In this document: positions 25,340 through 33,536 of the stretch, piece after piece
Position numbering within the stretch: position 1 is the first letter of the stretch
How the letters are laid out: each line of letters opens with the position of its first letter
NCBI RefSeq assembly: GCF_030687575.1
Contig: NZ_CP117439.1
Span: 2,781,501 to 2,845,500, forward strand
DNA length: 64,000 nt
Direction: 5' to 3'
Source of the DNA: Pseudomonas sp. FP2309
Lineage (GTDB): Bacteria > Pseudomonadota > Gammaproteobacteria > Pseudomonadales > Pseudomonadaceae
Made by a program: the position numbers and the translations under genes
The notes under the pieces: generated by a model
Databases searched by the model: none
What the model saw: only the letters and a program-made list of their open reading frames with translations
What the model was told of the DNA's origin: nothing

Positions 25340-26230
25340 ATGCAATCCGATCGACTCAGCAGCCACATCCGCCACGCGATCAGCTACCTGTTCGTGCCGG
25401 GCAACCGTCCCGAGCGTTTTTCCAAAGCCGTCGAAGCAGGGCCCGACGCGGTCATCCTCGATCTCGAAGACGCCGTTCATCCGGACAGCAAAGCCGCCGC
25501 GCGCGCTGCCATTTGGGCCTGGCAAGAGGCGACGCCAAGCGCCGCCTGCGAGCGTTACATTCGCCTGAACAGCGCGAGCAGTTCGCTGTTTCGCCAGGAC
25601 CTGACCTGGCTCAGCGACATGCGCTACCCAGAGCGCTGCAACGGGATTTTCCTGCCCAAGGCCGAGTGCCCCGAAGCGCTGGCACGGGTGGTCGAGCGTC
25701 TGCTGCAGTGGCAGCCGGAACTGAAGATCGTTGCCATTATCGAGACTGCCAAGGGCCTGCAACAGGTCGATTCGATTGCGTCGATTCAGGGCTTGGCCCG
25801 GCTGGCGTTCGGCTCATTGGATTTCTCGCTCGATATCAACTGCAGCCAGACTCCCGAGGCCTTTCTGTTTGCCCGCAACCGCATTGTGCTGGCTTCGCGC
25901 ACGGCGGATTTGCCGTCTCCCATCGACGGGGTTACACCGGCAATCAGCGATCTGGCGACCGTCGTCAAAGACTCGCATTACGCACGCTCGCTGGGCTTCG
26001 GCGCCAAGCTGTGCATCCACCCCTCGCAACTGATCTCGGTGCAGCGCGCGTTCCTGCCGGATTCGCGCCAATTGGCCTGGGCCGAACGGGTGATGAGTGC
26101 GGTGGCGACGGGCAGTCATGCGGTGCAAGTGGATGGCGAGATGGTCGACTTGCCGCTGATCGAGCACGCCCAGCGTTTGCTCGATGCAGCCAGCCGTTAC
26201 GCACCGATTGTCCGCGCAGATGCCTGCTGA
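25340..26230 (+). CDS. CitE/HpcH-family lyase of the siderophore locus
   Basis: A 296-residue CitE-like TIM barrel: LFVPGNRPERF near residues 17-27, DAVILDLEDAV near 36-46, FLPKAE, IIETAKGL with the metal-binding Glu, and AFGSLDFSLDI with the metal-binding Asp. Known relatives cleave or form citryl-CoA, malyl-CoA or citramalyl-CoA. In staphyloferrin B operons an HpcH-type member (SbnG) makes citrate for the siderophore, so local citrate supply is the leading hypothesis. No CitD or CitF partners are present. AGGAG precedes the ATG, and the next gene starts 26 bp downstream. Confidence 0.82.
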   Translation: MQSDRLSSHIRHAISYLFVPGNRPERFSKAVEAGPDAVILDLEDAVHPDSKAAARAAIWAWQEATPSAACERYIRLNSASSSLFRQDLTWLSDMRYPERCNGIFLPKAECPEALARVVERLLQWQPELKIVAIIETAKGLQQVDSIASIQGLARLAFGSLDFSLDINCSQTPEAFLFARNRIVLASRTADLPSPIDGVTPAISDLATVVKDSHYARSLGFGAKLCIHPSQLISVQRAFLPDSRQLAWAERVMSAVATGSHAVQVDGEMVDLPLIEHAQRLLDAASRYAPIVRADAC

Positions 26231-26256
26231 ATCACCGCCAAATCAGGAGATCAACC

Positions 26257-26658
26257 ATGGAAAACGGTTATCAGATTGCGCTGCGGCCGCTTTGCGAAGT
26301 GCTGCAGTCGGAGCAGGTCGACCCGGCTAACGTGACGATGCTGCGTGAGTCGATTATCCGGGCGGGGCAATGGCTGGAGCCGATCATCGTCGAGCGCTCG
26401 CAAGGCATCGTGATGGATGGCAATCACCGACTCAACGCGGCGTTGCAGTTGGGCTTGAAGCGAGTGCCGTGCATCCAGCTCGACTACACCGACCCACGGG
26501 TGTGTGTGCGGCATTGGCGGACTGGACAAGCTTTTGAAGTGGCGCGAATTTTCACCACGATCGCTCGCGGCGAGATGTTTGCATACAAGACCACCCGACA
26601 CGCTTTTGACCCAGCGTTGCCGGTGGTCGCGATACCGCTGGCAGACTTGTATGCCTAG
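26257..26658 (+). CDS. Minimal ParB/Srx-fold protein (SbnI/SerK-like, possible serine kinase)
   Basis: A 133-residue protein that is essentially one ParB N-terminal/sulfiredoxin-like domain: LRPLCEVLQSEQVDPANVTMLRES opening, EPIIVE strand, then the nucleotide-binding motif MDGNHRLNAALQLG at residues 53-66. SbnI of Staphylococcus (about 250 residues) and archaeal SerK share this fold and phosphorylate free serine. O-phosphoserine is the substrate of SbnA, whose homologue lies across the divergent promoter. This protein lacks the SbnI C-terminal extension. GGAG 8 nt before the ATG supports the start. A longer in-frame extension upstream only overlaps the CitE gene and is rejected. Confidence 0.75.
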   Translation: MENGYQIALRPLCEVLQSEQVDPANVTMLRESIIRAGQWLEPIIVERSQGIVMDGNHRLNAALQLGLKRVPCIQLDYTDPRVCVRHWRTGQAFEVARIFTTIARGEMFAYKTTRHAFDPALPVVAIPLADLYA

Positions 26659-26694
26659 CCTGGGCCGCACAGGAATAAAAATACGGTTCAGCGA

Positions 26695-26721
26695 GTGATA
26701 CTTTTTTGCGGGTCGACTGGC
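26695..26721 (+). promoter_or_regulatory. Putative FecI-type ECF promoter of receptor 2
   Basis: GTGATAC, T6, GCGGG, TCGACTGGC: the same boxes and 11-bp spacing as before receptor 1, again ending 47 bp before the start codon. A poorer Fur-like sequence (AATAGGAG-TGA-TTACCATT, about 13 of 18 consensus positions) follows immediately at 26722-26740. Confidence 0.7.
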
Positions 26722-26768
26722 AATAGGAGTGATTACCATTTTCCCTTTATGAAAAGGATCCTCACGTC

Positions 26769-29003
26769 ATGCCTGTTGTCACTCGTCCTTGCGGTGAGCG
26801 CGTGTTAACACTCGCCATTCGTGCCGCCATGTTGAATTTCGTTCTGGTCGCGGGGAGCGCCTGGGCCGCCACCCCAGAGCAAGGCAGCGTTGCTGCCGAC
26901 GAGACCTCGAACACTGCGGCCACACCGCAGACCGGTGACAGCACGGATGCGCTGACCCTCGACACGACCACCGTCAACGCCCGTTACAACGGCCCGACGG
27001 CATTGCCGGAAACCTTCGCCGGCGGCCAGGTAGCACGTGGCGCACGGCTGGGCATGATGGGCAACAAGGATGTGATGGACACGCCGTTCAGTGTCACCAG
27101 TTACACCGCCAAGACCCTTGCCGACCTGCAAACCGTGACCGTAGCCGACGCGCTGCAGCGTGATCCTTCGGTGCGCTCCACCGGCCAGACGGGCGGGATC
27201 GTCGACTCGTTTTTCATCCGAGGCTTCCCGATCGGTGAAGGCAACCTCGGCGAACTGGCGTTCGATGGCGTGTATGGCGTAGCCCCGAACTACCGGGTGT
27301 TCACCGAGTACGCCGAACGTGTTGAAGTGCTCAAGGGGCCGGGCGCGTTGATGTACGGCATTTCGCCCAACAGTGGCGTCGGGGGCGTCATCAACATCGT
27401 TCCCAAACGCCCACTGGATGAAGACCTGACCCGCTTTACCGGCAGTTACGCCTCGGACTCTCAGGTCGGCGGCCATTTGGATCTGAGTCGGCGCTTCGGC
27501 GAGGAAAATCAGTTTGGCGTGCGCTTCAACGGTAACTTGCAGGGCGGCGATACCGCCATTGATGATCAACATCGAGACCTGGGTATCGGTGCGATTGCCC
27601 TCGATTATCGCGGCGAACGCTTACGCTTGAACCTGGATTACATCAGTCAGAAAGAAAGCTTCGACGCAGCGTCGCGACCATTCACCGTCGCGCCGGGTGT
27701 AGAGGTGCCGTCCGCACCGAATGGACGCACCAACCTGCCGCAGGACTGGGGCTGGTCCGACACCAAGGAGCAGTCTGCCTTGCTTGGGGGCGAATATGAT
27801 CTGACTGACACGGTGACGGTATTTGCCCATGCCGGCGGCGGCAAATCGGACGTCAAGCGCATGTCCGATCAAGTGCCCAAAATCCTCAATGCGGCTGGTG
27901 ATACCAGCAACACACCGGGTTACTACAAATTCAACGTCGATCGCTCAACAGCGGATGTCGGCATGCGCGGCGTGTTCGCGACAGGGCCGATCACCCACAC
28001 GACCACGCTGATGGCGACCCAGTACCAGGATGAACTGTCCCGAGGCATCAACAACGGCACTGAAGTTCTTTCGAACATCTATCACCCGGTCGATGCGCCC
28101 AAGCAATCCATCAATTCGCCGAAGGTGCTGCGCATTTCCGAATCGGACCTGTCCGGTGTCGCGCTGACTGACACCTTATCCATGCTGGATGATCGCTTTC
28201 AGTTGACCCTCGGTATCCGTCGCCAGGACATTGAGTCACGCAACTACAACGCCGCAGGATCGGTCAGCTCGAAATACAACGCCAGTGCCACGACTCCACT
28301 GGTCGGCGTGGTGATCAAGCCTTGGGAAGATGTCTCGCTCTATTACAACTATGTAGAAGGCTTGAGCAAAGGTGACACCGCGCCAGGCACGGCGGCCAAC
28401 GCCGGCGAGACGTTTTCCCCGTACGAATCGAAGCAGCATGAACTGGGCGTTAAATATGAACACGGTACGTTCATGACCACGCTGGCGTTGTTCCAGATCG
28501 AGAAGCCAAGCGGTGAAACCGGCGCCGGAAACATCTTCTCGGTGCAGGCCGAACAACGCAACCGGGGCGTTGAGTTGAGCATGTTCGGCGAAGTCGCGCC
28601 GGGTACGCGCTTGATGGGTGGCGTGACCCTGCTCGACGGCAAGTTGACCGATTCGGCAACGGCGGCCAACCGTGGCAACAAACCGGTGGGTGTGCCGGAC
28701 GTGCAAGCCAACCTCTGGGCCGAATGGGATACCCCATGGCTCGAAGGCTTCACCCTGACCGGTGGCGCCATTTACACCGACAGCCAATACGTCAATCAGG
28801 CCAATACGCAGTCGCTGGATTCCTGGACCCGCTTCGATGCCGGCGCGCGTTACGCCACCAAGATCGAAGGCCGGCCGACCACATTCCGCGCCACCGTGCA
28901 GAACGTGTTTGATCGTGAGTACTGGTCGGGCGTTGCTTCGTACGGCGCATTCTCTCCTGGCTCCCCACGGACCTTGCAGTTGTCGGCCAGCGTCGACTTC
29001 TGA
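26769..29003 (+). CDS. TonB-dependent siderophore receptor without signalling domain
   Basis: A 744-residue outer-membrane receptor. It has a signal peptide (cleavage expected after the AWA near residue 36), a short linker with a TonB-box-like LTLDTTTVNA, a plug with TGQTGGIVDSFFIRGFP and VLKGPGALMYG, and a barrel ending VDF. Much of the plug and barrel is near-identical to the receptor at 12653-15067, so the two are recent paralogues, but this one lacks the STN domain and so cannot signal through FecR. AAAGGA precedes the start at a long spacing. It sits 110 bp after the ParB-like gene with its own promoter element. Confidence 0.92.
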   Translation: MPVVTRPCGERVLTLAIRAAMLNFVLVAGSAWAATPEQGSVAADETSNTAATPQTGDSTDALTLDTTTVNARYNGPTALPETFAGGQVARGARLGMMGNKDVMDTPFSVTSYTAKTLADLQTVTVADALQRDPSVRSTGQTGGIVDSFFIRGFPIGEGNLGELAFDGVYGVAPNYRVFTEYAERVEVLKGPGALMYGISPNSGVGGVINIVPKRPLDEDLTRFTGSYASDSQVGGHLDLSRRFGEENQFGVRFNGNLQGGDTAIDDQHRDLGIGAIALDYRGERLRLNLDYISQKESFDAASRPFTVAPGVEVPSAPNGRTNLPQDWGWSDTKEQSALLGGEYDLTDTVTVFAHAGGGKSDVKRMSDQVPKILNAAGDTSNTPGYYKFNVDRSTADVGMRGVFATGPITHTTTLMATQYQDELSRGINNGTEVLSNIYHPVDAPKQSINSPKVLRISESDLSGVALTDTLSMLDDRFQLTLGIRRQDIESRNYNAAGSVSSKYNASATTPLVGVVIKPWEDVSLYYNYVEGLSKGDTAPGTAANAGETFSPYESKQHELGVKYEHGTFMTTLALFQIEKPSGETGAGNIFSVQAEQRNRGVELSMFGEVAPGTRLMGGVTLLDGKLTDSATAANRGNKPVGVPDVQANLWAEWDTPWLEGFTLTGGAIYTDSQYVNQANTQSLDSWTRFDAGARYATKIEGRPTTFRATVQNVFDREYWSGVASYGAFSPGSPRTLQLSASVDF

Positions 29004-29071
29004 TGACGACAGGAGGGGTTGCTACAGCCGATGTAGCGACCCCACCTGAATAGTTCGAAGGGGGTATTCGC

Positions 29072-29449
29072 ATGTTGAACAACTCAGGCTCAGCGGCCGC
29101 AAACGCACCGTCACCGTTACTGACGGCGACCGATCAGTTGGCGTTCATAGGTGATCGCAGCCCCAATCAAAGCATCCGTCGATTGCTGCATTTATATGGG
29201 TTGCGTGCCAGTCTGCTGCGTTTCAAAGTCCTCAGTGCACTGGTCGCCGCCAGGCTGGACGGGCGTGGCGTTTACGCCAGTGAGGTGCATGCCTGTCTGG
29301 TATCGCTGTCGGCCGGAATGACGTTCGTCAGCGTACGCGAAGTACTAAAACGCCTGGGCGAGGAGGGAGTGATCCTGCTTCAGGCCGGTAAGGGCTACCG
29401 GATCACCGATGAAGCCTGGGCGAAGCTGAAGCAACCGATGGAGGGCTGA
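29072..29449 (+). CDS. Fur-like winged-helix protein lacking the metal-binding domain
   Basis: A 125-residue protein whose residues 40-115 look like the DNA-binding domain of Fur: LYGLRASLLRFKVLSAL, then VYASEVHACL, FVSVREVLKRLGEEGVI and a beta-wing YRITDEA. The C-terminal Fur dimerisation domain with its His/Cys metal ligands is absent, so metal sensing of the normal kind is not expected. AAGGGGG lies 7 nt before the ATG. It follows the receptor gene by 68 bp and may be cotranscribed. It could compete with Fur or tune the locus. Other small winged-helix families remain possible. Confidence 0.6.
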   Translation: MLNNSGSAAANAPSPLLTATDQLAFIGDRSPNQSIRRLLHLYGLRASLLRFKVLSALVAARLDGRGVYASEVHACLVSLSAGMTFVSVREVLKRLGEEGVILLQAGKGYRITDEAWAKLKQPMEG

Positions 29450-29467
29450 AAGGCGTTTTTGAGTATT

Positions 29468-29489
29468 GGCCTCTTTGTCCGAAGAGGCC
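29468..29489. terminator. Hairpin after the Fur-like gene
   Basis: Perfect 8-bp stem GGCCTCTT/AAGAGGCC with a 6-nt loop between the convergent Fur-like and aldehyde dehydrogenase genes. There is no T-run on either strand, so an intrinsic terminator role is only plausible. Confidence 0.4.
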
Positions 29490-29606
29490 TGTCGACATGA
29501 GTGCTGCGCTATTCCCGTACTCGTCAGAAAAAGTGCCGTTTAATTTCAGCATTAGATCCGTCTTCCGGAAACCGATAGCGTACGCATCGGCAGGCCACCC
29601 CTGGCA

Positions 29607-31094
29607 TCAGTAGCGAATCATCACCGACTTCAGCTCGGTGTAATCATCAATGAAGGCACTGCCGAACTCGCGGCCTACCCCCGAGCTTTTTTTGCCGCCA
29701 AACGGCACCGCCGGGTCCAGCATCGTGTGCATGTTCACCCACACCGTGCCAGCCTCGATGGCGGGCACCATGCGCAGGGCCTTGCCCAGGTCGTTGGTCC
29801 AGAGACTGGCGCTCAAGCCGAAGGGTGTGTTGTTCATCAAGGCCAGCAGTTCTTCTTCGCTGTCATACGGCAAAAACGTGGCAATGGGGCCGAAGGTCTC
29901 TTCGTTGAGCAGGGTGTCGTTGACACTGTTGGCGAGGATGATCGTCGGCTCGACGTAGCAGCCGGGACGGTCGATCAGGTTGCCACCGTGAATGATGGTG
30001 TTGTTTTCAGCGCGGGCCTTGGAGAAAAACTCGCCGAGTTTGAGTTGGTGCTGGCGGTTGGTGACCGGGCCGAATTCGGTGCGCTCATCCAGGGGCGAGC
30101 CGATGTTCAGCGTGCTCAGGCGCTGGGCCAGTTTGTCCATGACCGCTGCGATCTGCGAACGATGCACGAAGAAGCGTTCGGCAGCGGCGCAGATTTGCCC
30201 GGAGTGTAAAAAGCCCGCTTCGATGATGCCGTTGACGGCCTTGTCCAGGTCCACATCGCGCAGGAACCCGGCCGCGTTTTTCCCGCCCAGCTCAAGGGTG
30301 GCTCGGGTCAGCCCGGCGCCCATGGCACTCTGGCCCACCGCAATGCCGGTCGGCACGGAGCCGGTGAACGACACCTTGTCGGTGCCGGGGTGTTCGATCA
30401 GGCCTTTGCCGACGCTGCCGCCGCCGGTCAAGACGTTCAGCGCACCGGCGGGAAGGCCGGCGTCAATCGCCAGTTCGGCGATGCGCAGGATGGTCAGTGG
30501 CGTGAACTCGCTGGGCTTGATGATGATGCTGCAACCGGTCACCAGCGCCGAAGCGAGTTTCCAGATGGCGATCATTGTCGAGAAATTCCACGGCACGATG
30601 CCGACCACTACCCCGACCGGCTCGCGCAGGGTGAAAGCGGTGTAGCGCTCGCCAGCGAAGGAGGGCAGCGAGGGGGTGATGGTCTGGCCGCTGATTTTGG
30701 TGGCCCAGCCGGCGTAGTAACGCAGGAAGTGCGCGGCCTGGTCGACTTCGAAGGCGCGGGAAATCTGGATGATCTTGCCCGACTGGCAGGTTTCGATCTG
30801 CGCCAGTTCTTCGCGGTGTTGCTCCAGCAGGTCGGCCAGCTTGAGCAGTACGTTGCCGCGCACCGCCGGTGCGACCTGCGACCACTGTTTGAAGCCGCGG
30901 CTCGCAGACGCCACGGCCGCGTCGATGTCGGCCGGGTCAGCGTCGGCGACGCCGGCGATGACCTGGCCGGTCGCCGGGTTGATCACCTCCAAGCGCTGGC
31001 CGGAATGGCTCTCGACGTAGCCACCGTCGATGAACAACGCGTGGTGTCGACGGAGGAAGGCTTCAACCTGGGGCAGCAGTGGGATATCGCTCAT
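29607..31094 (-). CDS. feaB: Phenylacetaldehyde-type aldehyde dehydrogenase (FeaB-like)
   Basis: A 495-residue NAD(P) aldehyde dehydrogenase with PWNFSTMIAIWK near residue 160, nucleotide motif FTGSVPTG near 238, catalytic Glu in LELGGKN (about 260), catalytic Cys in SGQICAAAER (about 294) and FGPIATFLPYD. Similarity of motifs and the surrounding HPA genes point to oxidation of 4-hydroxyphenylacetaldehyde to 4-hydroxyphenylacetate, the FeaB step of tyramine breakdown. An upstream ATG eight codons earlier is possible. Divergent from the HPA hydroxylase genes; a tandem FeaR-like site pair at 31156-31194 lies in its promoter. Confidence 0.85.
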   Translation of the reverse strand: MSDIPLLPQVEAFLRRHHALFIDGGYVESHSGQRLEVINPATGQVIAGVADADPADIDAAVASASRGFKQWSQVAPAVRGNVLLKLADLLEQHREELAQIETCQSGKIIQISRAFEVDQAAHFLRYYAGWATKISGQTITPSLPSFAGERYTAFTLREPVGVVVGIVPWNFSTMIAIWKLASALVTGCSIIIKPSEFTPLTILRIAELAIDAGLPAGALNVLTGGGSVGKGLIEHPGTDKVSFTGSVPTGIAVGQSAMGAGLTRATLELGGKNAAGFLRDVDLDKAVNGIIEAGFLHSGQICAAAERFFVHRSQIAAVMDKLAQRLSTLNIGSPLDERTEFGPVTNRQHQLKLGEFFSKARAENNTIIHGGNLIDRPGCYVEPTIILANSVNDTLLNEETFGPIATFLPYDSEEELLALMNNTPFGLSASLWTNDLGKALRMVPAIEAGTVWVNMHTMLDPAVPFGGKKSSGVGREFGSAFIDDYTELKSVMIRY

Positions 31095-31155
31095 GGGGAG
31101 GATCCTGGTGGCAGACATTTAAAAGCCTGAGGTTAATCCCCGTGGCCGGAACGGG

Positions 31156-31194
31156 CTTGACTGTGGCTGCCGAGCGGCATGTCTGTGGCTGCCA
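31156..31194 (-). promoter_or_regulatory. Tandem FeaR-like sites before the aldehyde dehydrogenase
   Basis: On the minus strand: distal TGGCA-GCCACAGA-CATG (31178-31194) and proximal CGGCA-GCCACAGT-CAAG (31156-31172), start-to-start spacing 22 bp. The same distal TGGCA / proximal CGGCA pair at the same spacing occurs before the permease and the FAD oxidase. It resembles the TGNCA-N8-AAA site I recall for E. coli FeaR. Confidence 0.65.
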
Positions 31195-31357
31195 GCGCCG
31201 GTGCATGGAGGACCCGCCTGAGCCTTTGAAAAGTACAATCTTGACTCTGGAAGGTGCATGTTCTGGCAGCAAGGCGCGCTCCATACTGGCCCTGCATCCG
31301 GCGCCATGCCTCGATTTATAGCGGTGCCCGGACATCCAATAATAAGCAGGGCCATCC

Positions 31358-32527
31358 ATGAAAAAGCCAAACCCGCTCCTCGAAGACCTCAAGTTCATCC
31401 TGCCGACCATCGCCGCTAATGCCGGTGTGGCCGAGCAGGACCGCAAGGTGCCGGCCGAGAATATTGCGCTGCTCAAGAGCATCGGCATGCACCGTGTGTT
31501 TCAGCCGAAAGTGTTCGGCGGCATGGAGTTGTCGCTGCCGCAGTTTGCCGACTGCATCGCCTTGCTCGCAGGGGCCTGCGCCAGCACGGCCTGGGCCATG
31601 AGCCTGCTGTGTACCCACAGCCATCAATTGGCGCTGTTTTCGGCCCAACTGCAGCAGGAAGTCTGGGGCGCTGACCCGAATGCCACTGCGAGCAGCAGTA
31701 TCGCGCCGTTCGGGCGCACCGAGGAAGTTGAGGGCGGCGTGTTGTTCAGCGGTGAAATGGGCTGGAGCAGTGGCTGTGATCATGCTGAGTGGGCGATCGT
31801 CGGGTTTCGCCGCAACAACGCCCAAGGCACCCAGGATTACTGTTTCGCGGTGCTGCCGCGCAGCGACTACCGGATCCGTGATGACTGGTTTGCCGCCGGC
31901 ATGAAAGGCAGCGGCACCAAGACCTTGATCATCGACAAGGCCTGGGTGCCGGAGCACCGCATTCAGAAAGCCAAGGACATGATGGAAGGCAAGTCCGCAG
32001 GCTTTGGGCTGTACCCCGACAGCAAGATCTTCTATTCGCCGTACCGGCCTTACTTTGCCAGCGGCTTTTCCACCGTCAGCCTGGGCGTCGCCGAGCGAAT
32101 GATCGAGGTGTTCCGCGAAAAAACCAAGACCCGCGTGCGCGCCTATACCGGGGCGGCAGTCGGTGCCGCGACCCCGGCGTTGATGCGCCTGGCCGAGTCC
32201 ACCCACCAGGTGGCCGCCGCGCGCGCCTTTCTCGAAAAAACCTGGAACGAACACGCCGAACACAGTGAACAGCAGCGTTACCCCAGTCGTGAAACCCTGG
32301 CGTTCTGGCGCACCAACCAGGCCTACGCGACCAAGATGTGCATCCAGGCGGTGGACCGTCTCTTCGAAGCCGCCGGCGGCAATGCCTGGTTCGAGCACAA
32401 CGAGATGCAGCGCTTGTTCCGCGACTCGCACATGACCGGTGCACACGCCTACACCGACTACGACGTCTGTGCACAGATCCTCGGCCGCGAGTTGATGGGC
32501 CTGGAGCCCGATCCGAGCATGATCTGA
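31358..32527 (+). CDS. 4-Hydroxyphenylacetate 3-hydroxylase, oxygenase component C2 (acyl-CoA-dehydrogenase fold)
   Basis: A 389-residue flavin-dependent monooxygenase of the acyl-CoA-dehydrogenase superfamily, the C2 type known from Acinetobacter baumannii HPA hydroxylase rather than the HpaB type. Visible are the N-terminal helical domain, MGWSSGCDHAEWAIVGF in the middle beta-domain, GMKGSGTKTLII near residue 188 and the C-terminal helical bundle ending YDVCAQILGRELMG. It uses reduced flavin to hydroxylate HPA to 3,4-dihydroxyphenylacetate. The reductase partner is the next gene (57 bp). CAGGG precedes the start. Confidence 0.87.
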   Translation: MKKPNPLLEDLKFILPTIAANAGVAEQDRKVPAENIALLKSIGMHRVFQPKVFGGMELSLPQFADCIALLAGACASTAWAMSLLCTHSHQLALFSAQLQQEVWGADPNATASSSIAPFGRTEEVEGGVLFSGEMGWSSGCDHAEWAIVGFRRNNAQGTQDYCFAVLPRSDYRIRDDWFAAGMKGSGTKTLIIDKAWVPEHRIQKAKDMMEGKSAGFGLYPDSKIFYSPYRPYFASGFSTVSLGVAERMIEVFREKTKTRVRAYTGAAVGAATPALMRLAESTHQVAAARAFLEKTWNEHAEHSEQQRYPSRETLAFWRTNQAYATKMCIQAVDRLFEAAGGNAWFEHNEMQRLFRDSHMTGAHAYTDYDVCAQILGRELMGLEPDPSMI

Positions 32528-32584
32528 ACGCGCTTTTTTAAAACAACAATCAGGGCTGCGCCTGACGCAGCCCAGGAGTCTTGC

Positions 32585-33517
32585 ATGTCTGAATCGACTT
32601 TCGACCCACGCGCCTTTCGTCGGGCTCTGGGCAACTTTGCCACGGGCGTGACCGTGGTCACCGCCGCCGACGGCTCCGGCCGCAAAGTGGGTGTTACCGC
32701 CAACAGTTTCAACTCGGTGTCCCTGGACCCACCGCTGGTGCTGTGGAGCATCGACAAACGCTCCAGCAGCCACGGCGTATTCGAGGAGGCCAGCCATTTC
32801 GCGGTCAACGTACTGGCGGCCGACCAGATCGACCTCTCGAACAATTTTGCCCGGCCCAGGGACGACCGCTTCGCCGAGATAGCCTATGAACCGGGGGAGG
32901 GCGGGGCGCCGGTGTTCGCCGATTGTTCGGCACGTTTTCACTGTGAAAAATATCAGCAGGTCGACGGCGGCGATCACTGGATCATGATCGGCAAGGTGGT
33001 GGCCTTCGATGATTTCGGCCGCTCGCCGTTGCTCTACCATCAGGGCGCCTACTCCATGGTCTTGCCCCATACGCGCATGACCAAGCGTGACGAAAGCCAA
33101 CCGCCGAGCAGCCACTTCCAGGGCCGCCTGAGCCACAACCTCTATTACCTGATGACCCAGGCGGTGCGCGCCTACCAGTCCAGCTACCAGCCCCGGCAAC
33201 TGTCCACCGGCCTACGTACCAACGAAGCACGGATGCTGATGGTGCTGGAGAACGACGCCCGCCTGAGCGCCAGTGACCTGTTGCGGGAAGTGGCGATGCC
33301 GGTGCGGGAAATCGATGACGCCGTGGCCAACCTCAAGCGCAAGGGGCTGGTCGACGATGATGAACACGGCGTGCGCCTGACCGCTGCGGGTATCGAACAG
33401 ACTGAAGCCCTCTGGGCTATCGCTCGCGAGCAGCAGGATAAGGTGTTCGCCGAGTTCAGCCAGGACCAGATCGAAACCTTCAAGACGGTGTTGAAGCAGC
33501 TGATCAGCCACTGCTGA
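32585..33517 (+). CDS. HPA 3-hydroxylase reductase component C1: flavin reductase fused to MarR-like domain
   Basis: A 310-residue two-domain protein. Residues 1-165 are a flavin-reductase domain (FRRALGNFATGVTVVTA, GVTANSFNSVSLDPPLVLWS). Residues about 180-310 are a MarR-like winged-helix domain (MLMVLENDARLSASDLL, AVANLKRKGLVDDDEHGVRLT). This fusion is the signature of Acinetobacter C1, where the MarR-like part is an autoinhibitory effector domain relieved by HPA binding. It supplies reduced FMN to C2, encoded just upstream. AGGAG lies 6 nt before the ATG. Confidence 0.9.
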   Translation: MSESTFDPRAFRRALGNFATGVTVVTAADGSGRKVGVTANSFNSVSLDPPLVLWSIDKRSSSHGVFEEASHFAVNVLAADQIDLSNNFARPRDDRFAEIAYEPGEGGAPVFADCSARFHCEKYQQVDGGDHWIMIGKVVAFDDFGRSPLLYHQGAYSMVLPHTRMTKRDESQPPSSHFQGRLSHNLYYLMTQAVRAYQSSYQPRQLSTGLRTNEARMLMVLENDARLSASDLLREVAMPVREIDDAVANLKRKGLVDDDEHGVRLTAAGIEQTEALWAIAREQQDKVFAEFSQDQIETFKTVLKQLISHC

Positions 33518-33536
33518 TTGCCTGCGTCAATATCCC

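Noticed and set aside
25513..26256. In-frame upstream extension of the ParB-like gene
   Set aside because: It runs out of frame through the CitE-like gene. GGAG before the ATG at 26257 and family length support the short protein.
31316..33199. A 627-codon open frame on the minus strand opposite the HPA hydroxylase genes
   Set aside because: It is a mirror of two well-recognised genes on the plus strand, has no family resemblance, and is rich in residues expected from antisense reading of GC-rich codons.
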